Shown piece by piece: positions 7,850 through 16,714 of a stretch of 64,000 nucleotides of DNA. Position numbers and translations under genes: made by a program. Origin of the DNA: Actinomadura_E scrupuli (GTDB taxonomy: Bacteria; Actinomycetota; Actinomycetes; Streptosporangiales; Streptosporangiaceae); contig NZ_JBPCCU010000002.1 in the NCBI RefSeq assembly GCF_050971785.1, forward strand, positions 1 to 64,000, in the 5' to 3' direction. Below the pieces are notes generated by a model. The model saw only the letters and a list, made by a program, of their open reading frames with translations. It did not search any database and was not told where the DNA came from. Each line of letters starts with the position of its first letter. The first letter of the stretch is position 1.

Positions 7850-8048
7850 GACGACACCGTCCTCAACCGAGAGCATCCCCCGCTTCCACAGGGCCGCCCT
7901 TTGGTCGGGAGGCGTGAGCGTAGATCGTCATGGTGACTCGATGTCGCTGTGACCCACCCGACCCGCCCCCGTACCGGTGTCCACCACCACGGGCCGGCCA
8001 TCTCCGCCGGGTCGGCCGGTCGAGGTGATGGACGGCACCGGGCCATGG

Positions 8049-8561
8049 TCACGATCGACCGTCACTGCCGCTTCGGTTCGGGCCCGGTGTGCGACTGGTG
8101 CCGTCCGGTCGCCTGCGGATGAGCCCGCGGCTCCCCCGCCATACGAGATGGCATGCGGCGACAGTGACCATCAGCGTGAGCAGGGATCCACCGATCACGC
8201 CCGGCCAGTGCGGGGCCCCGTCGGGGGTGTAGACGTTGTCCGGGGCACCGGTGTCCATCGCCCGCACCGCCCGACCCTCCACTAGCTCGCCCCGGCCTAC
8301 CCCCTCGATGTAGACCCCCCGGCGGGGGGCACCACCGGAGTCCGGGCGGAACTGCCCGTACCACAGGCACCGCTTCGCGCAGTCGAGCCGCTCGGCGGCG
8401 AACGTGCCGGCCTGGCCGTTCCCCCTCACGGCCCGGATCGTCGGCAGGATGTCCGGCACCATAATGCTGGCCAGGAGGGCCTCCCCGGCGAGAAAGATCA
8501 GCCCCAGCAGAAGCCGCCCCGCGGAGCCCGATGCCGCCCCGGTGGATGGTTGGTGGATCAT
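8049..8561 (-). CDS. Hypothetical membrane protein with two TM segments
   Basis: 170 residues. TM1 is about 15-37 (RLLLGLIFLAGEALLASIMV) and TM2 about 122-142 (GVIGGSLLTLMVTVAACHLV). Between them is an outside or luminal loop of about 80 residues with a Cys pair (CAKRCLWYGQF) and a Gly/Asp-rich segment. The C-terminal 25 residues are basic and Pro-rich, probably cytoplasmic. This two-TM plus Cys-loop layout is common among uncharacterised actinobacterial proteins. It stands alone; no partner is obvious. Confidence 0.65.
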   Translation of the reverse strand: MIHQPSTGAASGSAGRLLLGLIFLAGEALLASIMVPDILPTIRAVRGNGQAGTFAAERLDCAKRCLWYGQFRPDSGGAPRRGVYIEGVGRGELVEGRAVRAMDTGAPDNVYTPDGAPHWPGVIGGSLLTLMVTVAACHLVWRGSRGLIRRRPDGTSRTPGPNRSGSDGRS

Positions 8562-8913
8562 TCTGCGCTCTCCCGCCGCGATCGGCCCCCCGGTAGGCCG
8601 AGGTCACTGTAGATCACCAGCGGCTAATCGACCACCGCCGGCAACGGCCGCCCCGCGAAACCGCCGTCGCCTCCTGTCCCTCACCTACCGCCACGCTCCG
8701 CCAGCCCACCTCGGCCAACCGGACACCTCGACATCGGTCGTCCCGGAATCGGTCGGTTCCGGGACGCGGTCTGTCATACGAAGGCCGCCCAGGTCATGGT
8801 GTCCCGGAACCATCCCCAGGAGCGCGCCGACCAGCGGAGATCGATCAAGGTGTAGACAAAGCGGCCCTGCCGGACATCTCTGAGCGACACCGACCCGAGA
8901 GAAGGGAGCCGGC
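8562..8913. other. Divergent intergenic region upstream of the ECF sigma gene
   Basis: About 350 bases with no supported gene. TCCCGGAA (8741-8748) and TTCCGGGA (8757-8764) are perfect 8-bp inverted arms, and further GTCCCGGAA/GGAACC-like words follow near 8800. These resemble -35 words of ECF promoters, but no convincing -10 was found. Likely holds control of both flanking genes. Confidence 0.4.
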
Positions 8914-9458
8914 GTGCCCGATCCAGACGGGAGATTCACCCGGTTGTGGGACGCGCACTACGAGGATGTGCTCAGGTACGCGGCGCGTCGGATCGACCAC
9001 GAGTCGGCCCGGGACGTCGCCGCGGATACGTTCCTGGTCGCTTGGCGGCGGCGCGGCGACATCCCGGCGACCGCCCGTTCCTATGGCTGCTGAACGTCGC
9101 CCGCAACGTCCTCGCCAACGAGATGCGGAGCCGCCGTCGGCGCACCCGGCTGTGGGGCCGGCTGCGCGGCGATGGCCCGCCCGCCCCCGACGCCGACGTG
9201 GCGTCTGATCTGGCCGAAGGCGGCCGCATAGCCGCCGCGCTCAGCCGCCTGTCCGCCCGCGACCGCGAGGTCCTCCAGCTCGTCGGCTGGGACGGCCTCG
9301 ACGCGCGGGCCGCGGCGACCGCGGTGGGCTGCTCGGTCAAGACGTTCTCCGTGCGCCTGCACCGCGCCCGGCGCCGCCTGACCGCCGCCTTCGCCGAGAT
9401 CGACGCCGCCGACCGCCCCGCACCCGCCACCCCGCTGCAAGGGAGCTCCCAGGTATGA
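8914..9458 (+). pseudogene. ECF RNA polymerase sigma factor, interrupted by a 1-nt frameshift
   Basis: From the GTG at 8914, preceded by GAAGGGAG, the reading is sigma region 2: RLWDAHYEDVLRYAARR, DVAADTFLVAWRR. It ends in a premature stop at 9091-9093. One base appears to be missing near 9071, where GACATCCCGGCGACC would be expected to read DIPGDRP. The other frame then continues RPFLWLLNVARNVLANE and region 4 (LSARDREVLQLVGWDGLDA, SVKTFSVRLHRARRRL). All parts of a normal ECF factor of about 181 residues are present. It is either a fresh frameshift mutation or a sequencing error. It overlaps the next gene by 4 bp, its usual membrane partner. Confidence 0.8.
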
Positions 9459-10423
9459 ACGACATCCACGAAGTCCGCCGCATGATGGCTCCGGCCGACC
9501 CCTGCCCGCCCGGCGCCTTCGACGGCGCCGCCCACGACCCGGCCGGACGCGCCGCCTACGAGCGGATCACGGCGTCCCCGGCCCGCCGTACCGGCCCGTC
9601 CCGCCGGACGACGTTCCGCCTCGTCGCCGCAGGCGGCGTCGCCGGGGCGGTCATCGCCGGCGTCGGCGCCGTCGTCGCCACGAGCGACGGCAGGCCGCAC
9701 CACCCGGCGGCCACCCCGGTGACGGAGACGCAGCAGGTGCTGAACGCCGCCGCGACGTTCGCGCTGAAGCAGCCGTTCACCGCGCCGCGTCCCGGCCAGT
9801 GGGTCTACACCCAGACCCTCTACCGGCGCAGCGGCGTCCCCGGCCGCGGCCAGGTCATCGCGCCGGGGTCGCCGCTGAATACGCAGGTCGACCGGGAATG
9901 GGTTCGGGCGGACGGGAAGCGCATGGCGATGTACGACCACGGCAAGCTCGTCATCTCCGCCACGGGCGGGGGAATGCCGCCGATCGACTACGCCACCGTC
10001 GCCAAGCTGCCCACCGACCCGGACGCAATGCTGGCCTGGGCCCGCGCGGATAGGACGCCGGGCGACCGGAACGGGGGCGCGTTCCAGTTGCTCGGGTCGC
10101 TACTGCTGAACAACGGCGCGCTGCCGCCGGGACAGACCGCCGCCGCCTACCGCGCGATGGCGAGGATTCCCGGCGTCACCGTGGACCGGACCGCCAAGGA
10201 CGGGGCGGGGCACAAGGCGGTCTCGGTCTCGTTCCTCATCGAGGGCTGGGCGAAGGAGGAGATCCTCCTGGACCCGTCCACCTACGCCTACCAGGGCCAC
10301 CGCACCACCGTCGCTCAGAACCACACCATGCCGGACGGCGGGCGCTTCCTGAAGGGCGCGGTCGAGAGCTATTCCGTCCGCTTGGCCGCAGGCGTCGTGG
10401 ACCGCCCCGGCCAACGTCCCTGA
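9455..10423 (+). CDS. CU044_5270-family membrane protein, sigma-factor partner
   Basis: 322 residues: a cytoplasmic N-terminus of about 55 residues (MNDIHEVRRMMAPADPCPP), one TM at about 58-78 (LVAAGGVAGAVIAGVGAVVA), and a large outside domain with QWVYTQTLYRR and a C-terminal LDPSTYAYQGHRT. This is the layout of the CU044_5270 family, encoded next to ECF sigma genes in actinobacteria and probably acting as an anti-sigma-like regulator. It is coupled to the sigma gene by an ATGA overlap. If the sigma gene is truly frameshifted, this protein has lost its partner and may suffer weaker translation. Confidence 0.8.
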   Translation: MNDIHEVRRMMAPADPCPPGAFDGAAHDPAGRAAYERITASPARRTGPSRRTTFRLVAAGGVAGAVIAGVGAVVATSDGRPHHPAATPVTETQQVLNAAATFALKQPFTAPRPGQWVYTQTLYRRSGVPGRGQVIAPGSPLNTQVDREWVRADGKRMAMYDHGKLVISATGGGMPPIDYATVAKLPTDPDAMLAWARADRTPGDRNGGAFQLLGSLLLNNGALPPGQTAAAYRAMARIPGVTVDRTAKDGAGHKAVSVSFLIEGWAKEEILLDPSTYAYQGHRTTVAQNHTMPDGGRFLKGAVESYSVRLAAGVVDRPGQRP

Positions 10424-10442
10424 CCGTCCGCCGGCGGGCCGG

Positions 10443-10473
10443 GGGTCGCCTGGTCAACTCGGCCGGGCGACCC
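10443..10473 (+). terminator. GC-rich hairpin after the sigma operon
   Basis: GGGTCGCCTGG (10443-10453) pairs with CCGGGCGACCC (10463-10473) with one T-G wobble and a 9-nt loop. There is no T-tract, as is common for actinobacterial terminators. Confidence 0.5.
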
Positions 10474-10663
10474 TCGCCTCGTCCCAGTCGCCGTCGCATC
10501 GCGCGGGCCTGTGCGCGCCCGCGGCTCGGAGCTGACCGGCCTCAGCGTCGACCAGGAGAAGGCGTCGGCCAGGAGAATCGGAACGGCCAGTAGCGACAAG
10601 GGCCGGATCTCCACTTCGTTTTGATCACGTGTTCTGGGACGGGGTCGCTATCGCCACTGGCCG

Positions 10664-11683
10664 CTATGGCCGACGATCTCCCTCACGATGTTCGGCGCGG
10701 CGTCTGAGCTGACCCGCGTCGGCTCGGCGGGTCGTGCTGAACCGGCGTTGGTAGGCGGCGGGGCTGATCGACAGCTTCCTGGCGAAAACCCGTCGCATGC
10801 TTTCGTAACTGGGGAACCCGGCGAGGGTCGCGGCCTGCGTCGCGGTGTGTCCTTGGTCGAGCAGTGCCCTGGCCAGGTCGAATCGGATGTTCTCCACGTA
10901 GCGGGCCGGTGTCGTGGACAGCTCGTCGTGGAAAAGCCGGGTGAGGTGCCGGGTGCTCACGTTGAGGTGCTTCGCAAGTTCACCGTGCGAGTGGTCCCCG
11001 CGGGGGTTCGCCGTCACCAAGTCGGTGATTTTGCGGAGAGCCGGCGAGCGGGGCGGCGGGCCTTGCAGCGGCGCCGAGAACTGGGACTGACCGCCCGCGC
11101 GCTGCATGTACACCACCAGGGCGCGGGCGACGTCGCGCGCCAGGTCGGGCCCGTGGTCCTCTTCGACGAGAGCGAGCGCCAGATCGATGCCGGCCGTCAC
11201 CCCTGCCGACGTGTACGTGGTGCCATCGCGCACGTAGATCGCGTCGGGCTCGACGCGGCACGTCGGACACCGGGCGGCGAGTTCGTGCGCGACCTGCCAG
11301 TGCGTCGTCGCGCGCTTGCCGTCGAGGAGACCGGCGGCGGCGAGGACGAACGCCCCGGTGCAGATCGACACGACCCGGCCGGCCACAGCCGCCGGTATCC
11401 GCGCGGCGTCCGCCAGGTCGGCGGGGACACGGGCGCGCGGATAGAGGTCGGACCCGGCCACCAGGAACGTGTCGAAGGCCGGCTCCAAGGAGACGGCGCC
11501 GTCGACCGCTATCCGGACCCCGAGGTTCGACGTGACCTCCGCACCGGTCGGCGACAGCAGCACGATCCGATAGTCGGCGCCGAATCGGTTCGCCTCCTTG
11601 AACACCTCCGCGGGGCCGGCGACGTCCAGCAACGTCACTCCGTCGTAGACGAGGATCGCGACGCGATGGGGGGCGGCGTTCAC
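10664..11683 (-). CDS. GlxA-family transcription regulator (DJ-1/PfpI + AraC)
   Basis: 339 residues from GTG at 11683 (VNAAPHRVAILVYDGVTLLD). Residues about 5-170 are a DJ-1/PfpI domain with the nucleophile-elbow Cys in SICTGAFVLAAAGLLDG. Residues about 215-320 are an AraC DNA-binding domain with two helix-turn-helix units (HGELAKHLNVSTRHLTRLF; TAQAATLAGFPSYESMRRVF). Such regulators usually control nearby catabolic or detoxification genes through a ligand bound by the PfpI-like domain. It is divergent from the HD/oxidoreductase/cupin operon at 12124, a likely target. Confidence 0.88.
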   Translation of the reverse strand: MNAAPHRVAILVYDGVTLLDVAGPAEVFKEANRFGADYRIVLLSPTGAEVTSNLGVRIAVDGAVSLEPAFDTFLVAGSDLYPRARVPADLADAARIPAAVAGRVVSICTGAFVLAAAGLLDGKRATTHWQVAHELAARCPTCRVEPDAIYVRDGTTYTSAGVTAGIDLALALVEEDHGPDLARDVARALVVYMQRAGGQSQFSAPLQGPPPRSPALRKITDLVTANPRGDHSHGELAKHLNVSTRHLTRLFHDELSTTPARYVENIRFDLARALLDQGHTATQAATLAGFPSYESMRRVFARKLSISPAAYQRRFSTTRRADAGQLRRRAEHREGDRRP

Positions 11684-12123
11684 CACTCCGGTCCCTCCGG
11701 AGCCGGATCCGCGCGGTGACCGGCCGGACCCCGGCGACACTGACCACCGTCGGGTCGGCGACGCAGGAGGCATGGACACCGTTCATTGGTAGCACACCGT
11801 TACCGGAGATGACGGGGCCCTCGTGGGCGGGGTGACCCAACCGGCAGCGGAAGCCGAAGCCGCCCCTCCGACCGCTCCTCGGCAGAGCGGGTTCGTTCAA
11901 GAAACGCCGGAGCCGTGGCAAAGGCCGGTTTACGAAATCCTCGTGCCACAACCGGCTGCGCGACGTGGTGCCGCGCGTGGTGGAGCGCACGGCTGCGAGT
12001 TGGACCTGTCCAGATTTAGGTGATTACTGGCCGAACGAAGGCGGCGCCGCACGCCGATCGGTGGGCAGCATGGAAGTCGGGCACACCGGTCCACAGCCGA
12101 CACACTCCGGAAAGTCAGAGGTC
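11684..12123. other. Divergent control region
   Basis: 440 bases between the GlxA-like regulator and the HD-domain gene. The open frame continues upstream from the HD gene but lacks a start signal and family-like sequence. I see no clean inverted repeat; promoters for both directions must lie here. Confidence 0.4.
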
Positions 12124-12762
12124 ATGCCAGAGGTCATCGCGGGGTTGGAGATTCCTGAGACAGCGGCGGTCGCCGAAGCGACCAGGCTCATCCAGGAGAC
12201 GACCAGCCCCCTCATCTACCACCACTCCCGGCGGGTCTTCTTCTTCAGCCTGATGCACGCTCACAAGCTCAGCGTGAAACCGGATCCGGAGTTGCTCTAC
12301 TTGGCGGCCATGTTCCACGACACCGGCCTCCTGACTCCCTTTTCCGACGTCGAGCAGCGCTTCGAAGTCGATGGTGCCGACCACGCGCGCAAGTTCCTCC
12401 TGGAGCGGGGTTTCCCGGCGGCCGCCGCCGAGACCGTCTGGACGGCGATCGCGCTGCACACCACGCCGGGCATCCCCGGCCGGATGGCCCCGGAAATCGC
12501 GACCACGCACCTCGGCGTCCTGACCGACGTGCTCGGCTTCGGCCTGGACGGACTGGAACACGATCAGCTGAGCGAGATCCTCGCCGTCCACCCACGAGGG
12601 GACTTCAAGAACGAGTTTCTCCGAGCCTACGTCGACGGGCTCAAGGACCGCCCCGAGACCACGAACGGCACCGTGAACTCCGACGTGCTCGAGCACTTCA
12701 TCCCCGGCTTCAAGCGCACGACGACGGTCGAGCGCATTCTCGGCTCGCCCTGGCCGAGCTGA
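12124..12762 (+). CDS. HD-domain metal-dependent hydrolase (cyanamide hydratase-like)
   Basis: 212 residues from ATG 12124 (MPEVIAGLEIPETAAV), with AGAGG shortly before it. HD motifs are visible: YHHSRRVFFFSLMH, LYLAAMFHDTGLL with the central HD, and a later AIALHTTPGIPG with a metal-binding His. Length and order fit the small HD family that includes cyanamide hydratase-like proteins. Substrate unknown. First gene of a three-gene rightward group; the next starts 51 bp downstream. Confidence 0.85.
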   Translation: MPEVIAGLEIPETAAVAEATRLIQETTSPLIYHHSRRVFFFSLMHAHKLSVKPDPELLYLAAMFHDTGLLTPFSDVEQRFEVDGADHARKFLLERGFPAAAAETVWTAIALHTTPGIPGRMAPEIATTHLGVLTDVLGFGLDGLEHDQLSEILAVHPRGDFKNEFLRAYVDGLKDRPETTNGTVNSDVLEHFIPGFKRTTTVERILGSPWPS

Positions 12763-12813
12763 CCCTGGCACCACCCTGGTGCCCAACTCCATCGTCCTGG
12801 AAGGGATGCGAGC

Positions 12814-13758
12814 ATGCGAGCGATCACCGTGCGGGACCGTGACGCGGGGGTCGGCGGCCTCACCCTGACCGACATGCCCTACCCGCACGCTGCGGAGAAC
12901 GACGTCATCGTGCGCGTGCACGCCGCGGGCTTCACCCCCGGAGAGCTCGACTGGCCGGGCACGTGGTCTGATCGCGCCGGCCGCGACCGGACACCCAGCA
13001 TCCCCGGGCACGAGCTGTCCGGAGCCGTGGTCGAGCTCGGCTACGGAACCACCGGCCTCACCGTGGGCCAGCGGGTGTTCGGACTGACCGACTGGGCCCG
13101 CAACGGATCCCTGGCCGAATACACCGCGGTGGAGGCTCGCAACCTCGCCCCCCTCGCGGCCGACATCGACCACACCGTGGCCGCCGCGCTGCCCATTTCC
13201 GGACTGACCGCATGGCAGGGCCTGTTCGACCACGCCCACCTCACGACCGGCCAGACCGTCCTCATTCACGGCGCCGCGGGCGGCGTCGGCTCGATCGCCG
13301 TCCAACTCGCGCGAGAGGTGGGCGCCCACGTGATCGGCACCGGCCGAGCCGACGACCGTGATGTCGCGCTGGGCCTCGGCGCCCAGACCTTCCTCGACCT
13401 GGACGCCGACGATTTGCAGCACGTCGGCGAGGTGGACGTGGTGTTCGACGTCATCGGCGGTGACATCCTCGATCGATCGACCGAACTGGTACGCCCGGGC
13501 GGCGTCCTCGTCACCATCGCCGTGCCACCTACCGTGCAGCCCAAGGACGGGCGAGCCATCTTCTTCGTCGTCGAACCCGACCGCGCCCGGCTGACCGACC
13601 TCGCCCAGCGTCTCCGGGCCGGACGGCTCAACCCCATCGTCGGCGCCGTGCGACCGCTTTCCGAAACGGCCTCCGCGTTCGCCCGCCACCGCCGCACGCC
13701 CGGCAAGACGATCATTCAGGTCCTGGACGAATACGAACAGGGAGTGCAGCACTCATGA
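12814..13758 (+). CDS. NADP-dependent oxidoreductase, zinc-free quinone reductase type
   Basis: 314 residues of the medium-chain dehydrogenase superfamily. The GroES-like N-terminal half contains IPGHELSGAVVELGYG and GQRVFGLTDWARNGSLAEY. The Rossmann half has the nucleotide-binding loop HGAAGGVGSIAVQLAR at about residue 151. Zinc-binding Cys residues are absent, as in quinone oxidoreductases. GGAAGGGATG precedes the ATG. Its last 4 bp overlap the cupin gene. Together with the HD protein it probably handles a small electrophile or aldehyde-like substrate; that is inference. Confidence 0.88.
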   Translation: MRAITVRDRDAGVGGLTLTDMPYPHAAENDVIVRVHAAGFTPGELDWPGTWSDRAGRDRTPSIPGHELSGAVVELGYGTTGLTVGQRVFGLTDWARNGSLAEYTAVEARNLAPLAADIDHTVAAALPISGLTAWQGLFDHAHLTTGQTVLIHGAAGGVGSIAVQLAREVGAHVIGTGRADDRDVALGLGAQTFLDLDADDLQHVGEVDVVFDVIGGDILDRSTELVRPGGVLVTIAVPPTVQPKDGRAIFFVVEPDRARLTDLAQRLRAGRLNPIVGAVRPLSETASAFARHRRTPGKTIIQVLDEYEQGVQHS

Positions 13759-14216
13759 TCAGTGTGCGAATCGCCGGCGGCGTGCTGATCGCCGGCACGG
13801 CTGCCGCGGTCGTCGGATGCGCCCCTGCGACGGAGCGTCCGGCCGCCCCGGCCGCCGCGTCCGTGGCTACGGAACACCCTTCCGAGACCCTGAAGACTCT
13901 GATCCAGCAGTCGCTCCCGAACGTCCGAGGTAAGACCTTCACCTCGGCGACCGTGACCTTCCCGCCGGGCGCCCGGGCGGTGCCCCACCGGCACGGCAAC
14001 GCGTTCGTCTACGCGTACGTGCTCGAAGGCGCTGTACGGAGCCGGCTCGAAGGCCAACCGATGCGCACGTACCACCAGGGCGAGAACTGGATCGAGCAGC
14101 CAGGAGCCCACCACGTGGCCACCGAAAACGTCAGCAACACAGCACCGGCCAAGCTCCTCGTCGTCTTCGTCTCCACCACCGGAGAACGGCTCAAGACCGA
14201 CGACCCGCACCCGTAG
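13755..14216 (+). CDS. Secreted cupin-domain lipoprotein
   Basis: 153 residues. The N-terminus is a signal peptide with a lipobox-like AVVGC at about residues 18-22, so it is likely lipid-anchored outside the membrane. The cupin domain spans about 60-140, with metal-ligand pattern PHRHGNAFVYAYVLEG and a late His in GAHHVATEN. Coupled by ATGA to the oxidoreductase gene. Role unknown; small cupins often bind metal and a small organic ligand. Confidence 0.8.
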   Translation: MISVRIAGGVLIAGTAAAVVGCAPATERPAAPAAASVATEHPSETLKTLIQQSLPNVRGKTFTSATVTFPPGARAVPHRHGNAFVYAYVLEGAVRSRLEGQPMRTYHQGENWIEQPGAHHVATENVSNTAPAKLLVVFVSTTGERLKTDDPHP

Positions 14217-14224
14217 CCCGTCGC

Positions 14225-14311
14225 GCCGCCGGCGCCACCCGCGAAGATCTGGCCCGCGTCGTCGAGCTGGCACTGCGCGCCCTCCCCGGCGACGCCAGCG
14301 GCCGCGTTTGA
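14225..14311 (+). pseudogene. Possible C-terminal fragment of an oxidoreductase
   Basis: Just after the cupin gene one frame reads ATREDLARVVELALRALPG and DASGRV before TGA at 14309-14311. The pattern resembles the C-terminal helix of NAD(P)-binding short-chain or NmrA-type proteins (EDVA..V..AL). There is no start or upstream domain. The rest of the 379-bp gap to 14596 holds nothing I can support. Confidence 0.3.
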
Positions 14312-14595
14312 CCCAGTGCCGGACTTCGGCTCTGGCCGCGCGTGGATGGCGAGGCTCCCAGCCTCCGGCGTGCCTCGTAGGCGGTGACGCGCTGTCACGT
14401 GCATCGAGACCACGATCGCGCGGTCACCTGCGGCCTTTGCTCAGGTGACCCCCACCGGGCGGCCGCGGTCGCGCGCCGACGGTCCACATGTACCCGATCA
14501 CCGGCGGTTGCCGGATCACCAGCGGCGGGGACGGTCGGAAGCGGAGGAAGGGACGAGCCCTCCTCCAACACAAACAAGATCAGGGGGTTGCTTTC

Positions 14596-15462
14596 ATGTC
14601 TACCCGAGAAATGAGCAGACACCGGATGGTGCTGCTCTCACTCATCCTGCTTGCCGCGAGCATTTCCGTGGTGGCCTCATTCACGCCCGAAGTGGTGACG
14701 GCCATCGTCTGGTCCGTGCGAGCCCAGTTGTTCTGGATCATCCCGGTCGCGGGCGTGGGCCTGCTGTGGGGCATCGCACGTCGCCTCACAGGGCGGGACG
14801 GCAAGACGGAAGCGGTCGTGGCACTCAGCCTGCTGCTGTTGTGGCTCGCTGGGCACCACAACCTGGCCGCCGGGCAGCACAACGTCGACAGCGCCCTGCC
14901 CGTACCCGGCGTCAGCCAGGGTGACGGGTTCGTGGCGGACTACGACCGCACTCAGTACCAGGGGTGGAGCGTCTTCCTGGACGGTTCCCAGGACTACCCG
15001 TTCACCTCGCTGATTCGGGAGCGGGAGCACCACGGGCTGTTCGGCGGCTCCGGCGGCTACGCGGCGATCGTCGCGCAGAACCACCCGGTGCCGCAGTACG
15101 GCCAGACCCGGACCTGCCGGTTCTCCGACCAGGCCCGGGCCACGCTGGACGGCTGGGGCTCCGACGACCTCACGCGTAAGGTGAACGAGCTGCGCCCCTT
15201 CGTCAGGATAGACGAGCGGAACGTCAACTGGATCTGCTCGTTCGACGACTCGCACGAGGTGGGAATCCCGAAGGTCATCATGCCGCTCAAGGCACAGCAA
15301 GGAATCTTCTTCGTCACCGAGAAGGACGCCGGCGTCGCCATCTACAACGGCCTCACCGGACTGGTCACGATCGAGGACCACCCGCCCACCAGGTCGACGC
15401 GCCTTCCCGGCGTCGTCGACCCCATCGACACCATGGGCGGACGGCCCCTCACCGTGGGCTGA
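14596..15462 (+). CDS. Hypothetical membrane-anchored protein
   Basis: 288 residues from ATG 14596, preceded by CAGGGGG. Three hydrophobic segments lie in the first 100 residues: about 10-30 (MVLLSLILLAASISVVASF), 40-62 (LFWIIPVAGVGLLWG) and 72-88 (VVALSLLLLWLAG). A soluble domain of about 190 residues follows, with two Cys (RTCRFSD, NWICSFDD) and motifs GWSVFLDGSQDYPFTSLI and PLKAQQGIFFVTEKDAG. This N-terminal-anchor layout resembles phage- or plasmid-type hypothetical proteins of actinomycetes, but I do not recognise a family. A strong terminator follows. Confidence 0.7.
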   Translation: MSTREMSRHRMVLLSLILLAASISVVASFTPEVVTAIVWSVRAQLFWIIPVAGVGLLWGIARRLTGRDGKTEAVVALSLLLLWLAGHHNLAAGQHNVDSALPVPGVSQGDGFVADYDRTQYQGWSVFLDGSQDYPFTSLIREREHHGLFGGSGGYAAIVAQNHPVPQYGQTRTCRFSDQARATLDGWGSDDLTRKVNELRPFVRIDERNVNWICSFDDSHEVGIPKVIMPLKAQQGIFFVTEKDAGVAIYNGLTGLVTIEDHPPTRSTRLPGVVDPIDTMGGRPLTVG

Positions 15463-15475
15463 CCGCCCACACCTG

Positions 15476-15506
15476 ACGGCCCCGGGAGACCCCCGGGGCC
15501 GTTCCC
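15476..15506 (+). terminator. Rho-independent-like terminator
   Basis: ACGGCCCCGGG (15476-15486) and CCCGGGGCCGT (15492-15502) form a perfect 11-bp stem with loop AGACC, followed by a short T/C stretch. It ends the gene at 14596-15462. Confidence 0.8.
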
Positions 15507-15578
15507 TGTCGCCCTCCGCGCACCGGCTCACACGACACCTGCGGAAGGTGAGAACTCGCGCACTGATCCGACGGCCGG

Positions 15579-16055
15579 TCAGCCGGGGCTCTTGTCGGTA
15601 TCGGATGGCCACCGGAGCTTGTGCCCTCGGATGCGGGTGATGGTGGGCCAGCGCATGGTCACTCCGTCTTCCAGGCGCGAGCGCATGAAGGCGGCGAAAG
15701 CGGCCACGGCTCCGATCGCCAGGCCGAAGAGCAAGAACAGTCCCAGCGCCTCGCCATCACCCGCGACGACTCCGATCAGCAGCCCGCAGAGCACCGGTAC
15801 CACCATCCACAACCCCGCCATCACCGGCCAGTTCTGCTGCCGCCACCTCGTCCTCTCCAGCGAGGACACCCGGACGGTCAGCTTCTTGCCGCAGGTCGCA
15901 CACTCCACCTGCCGGTCCTGCCGCCCCCGCTCCGGCCGTTCACCAGTAATGGGATGAACGATCCACTCCTCCTTGGTGACGAAGGCGCCGGGGGTCGTGG
16001 ACACCAGATGTCCGTACCCCATCCCGGGACATGGGCCCAACGGTCGTCTGCTCAT
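15579..16055 (-). CDS. Hypothetical membrane protein with CxxC motif
   Basis: 158 residues; the true start may be internal, since the first 20 residues (MSRRPLGPCPGMGYG) are low in family-like character. A CATCGKKL motif near residue 53 looks like half of a zinc ribbon. Two TM segments lie at about 78-98 (VMAGLWMVVPVLCGLLIGVVAG) and 102-124 (ALGLFLLFGLAIGAVAAF). The C-terminus is basic and cytoplasmic-like. No partner or family recognised. Confidence 0.55.
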   Translation of the reverse strand: MSRRPLGPCPGMGYGHLVSTTPGAFVTKEEWIVHPITGERPERGRQDRQVECATCGKKLTVRVSSLERTRWRQQNWPVMAGLWMVVPVLCGLLIGVVAGDGEALGLFLLFGLAIGAVAAFAAFMRSRLEDGVTMRWPTITRIRGHKLRWPSDTDKSPG

Positions 16056-16330
16056 GCCTACTCCTCGGAGTCAGGTGTCCCACACGCTAGCCGTACCGAT
16101 CATGTACGCCCTCGTCCTGCACGTGACCAGATCCGGTCGGCTGCGAATCACACCAGACCGCCTTCCATGAGGAGCAGTTGTCCCAGTGCCGGCGGCTTGA
16201 ACCGGCGACCTTACGTATCCACAAGGTGAAGTGAGGGATGTTCAGCCGGAGAGGCATGAGCCGGCCTACCGCTCCCGGAAGTCGTTCCGGGCGTCCGTGA
16301 ATACGGCCGGCTCGAGTCTTCGGAAGCGGC

Positions 16331-16714
16331 TCAGCGTGAGGCGGGTTCGAACAGTTCGATGAGGTTGCCGGCCGGGTCGGTGAGCAGGATCTGGCGTCCG
16401 CCGGGGCCGGCGATGACGTCGCTGCGGAAGGACAGCCCGGCGGTGCGCAGCCGGTCGATCTCGGCGTCGAGGTCGTCGACGATGAGATGGATGCGGTTAC
16501 GGCCCGCTGTGGTGGCGTCATCGGGTGTGGCCCGGGCGCCGGAGCTCGCCGGCCCGGACAGCAGCAGCCGCAACGGGCCACGGACCACGTCGGCGAAGGC
16601 GGGTGCGGGGTTGGTGAGCAGGGTGAAGCCGAGATGGGTGGTGTAGAAGTCGATGGCGGCGGCCACGTCGTCGACGATGTAGCGGACGCCGGCGAACTCG
16701 TCGGGTGTTGTCAC
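16331..16714 (-). CDS. VOC-superfamily (glyoxalase-like) protein
   Basis: 127 residues from GTG 16714. Two beta-alpha-beta-beta-beta units: RYIVDDVAAAIDFYTTHLGF early and IHLIVDDLDAEIDRLRTAG plus DPAGNLIELFEP late. The GTG overlaps the stop of the upstream ArsR/arsenate-reductase fusion gene (16711-16714). No Cys residues are present, so it is not an ArsI-type C-As lyase, which needs a Cys pair. Its co-transcription with an arsenic gene suggests an accessory detoxification role, unproven. Confidence 0.85.
   Translation of the reverse strand: MTTPDEFAGVRYIVDDVAAAIDFYTTHLGFTLLTNPAPAFADVVRGPLRLLLSGPASSGARATPDDATTAGRNRIHLIVDDLDAEIDRLRTAGLSFRSDVIAGPGGRQILLTDPAGNLIELFEPASR

Noticed and set aside
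7801..8052. Leftward 83-codon frame overlapping the stop of the two-TM protein gene
   Set aside because: The GTGA overlap looks tempting, but the product is low-complexity with no motif and runs over the tRNA terminator hairpin.
12115..13752. Leftward open frame of about 545 codons across the HD and oxidoreductase genes
   Set aside because: Both genes on the plus strand have clear domains and ribosome-binding sites; the antisense frame shows no motif.
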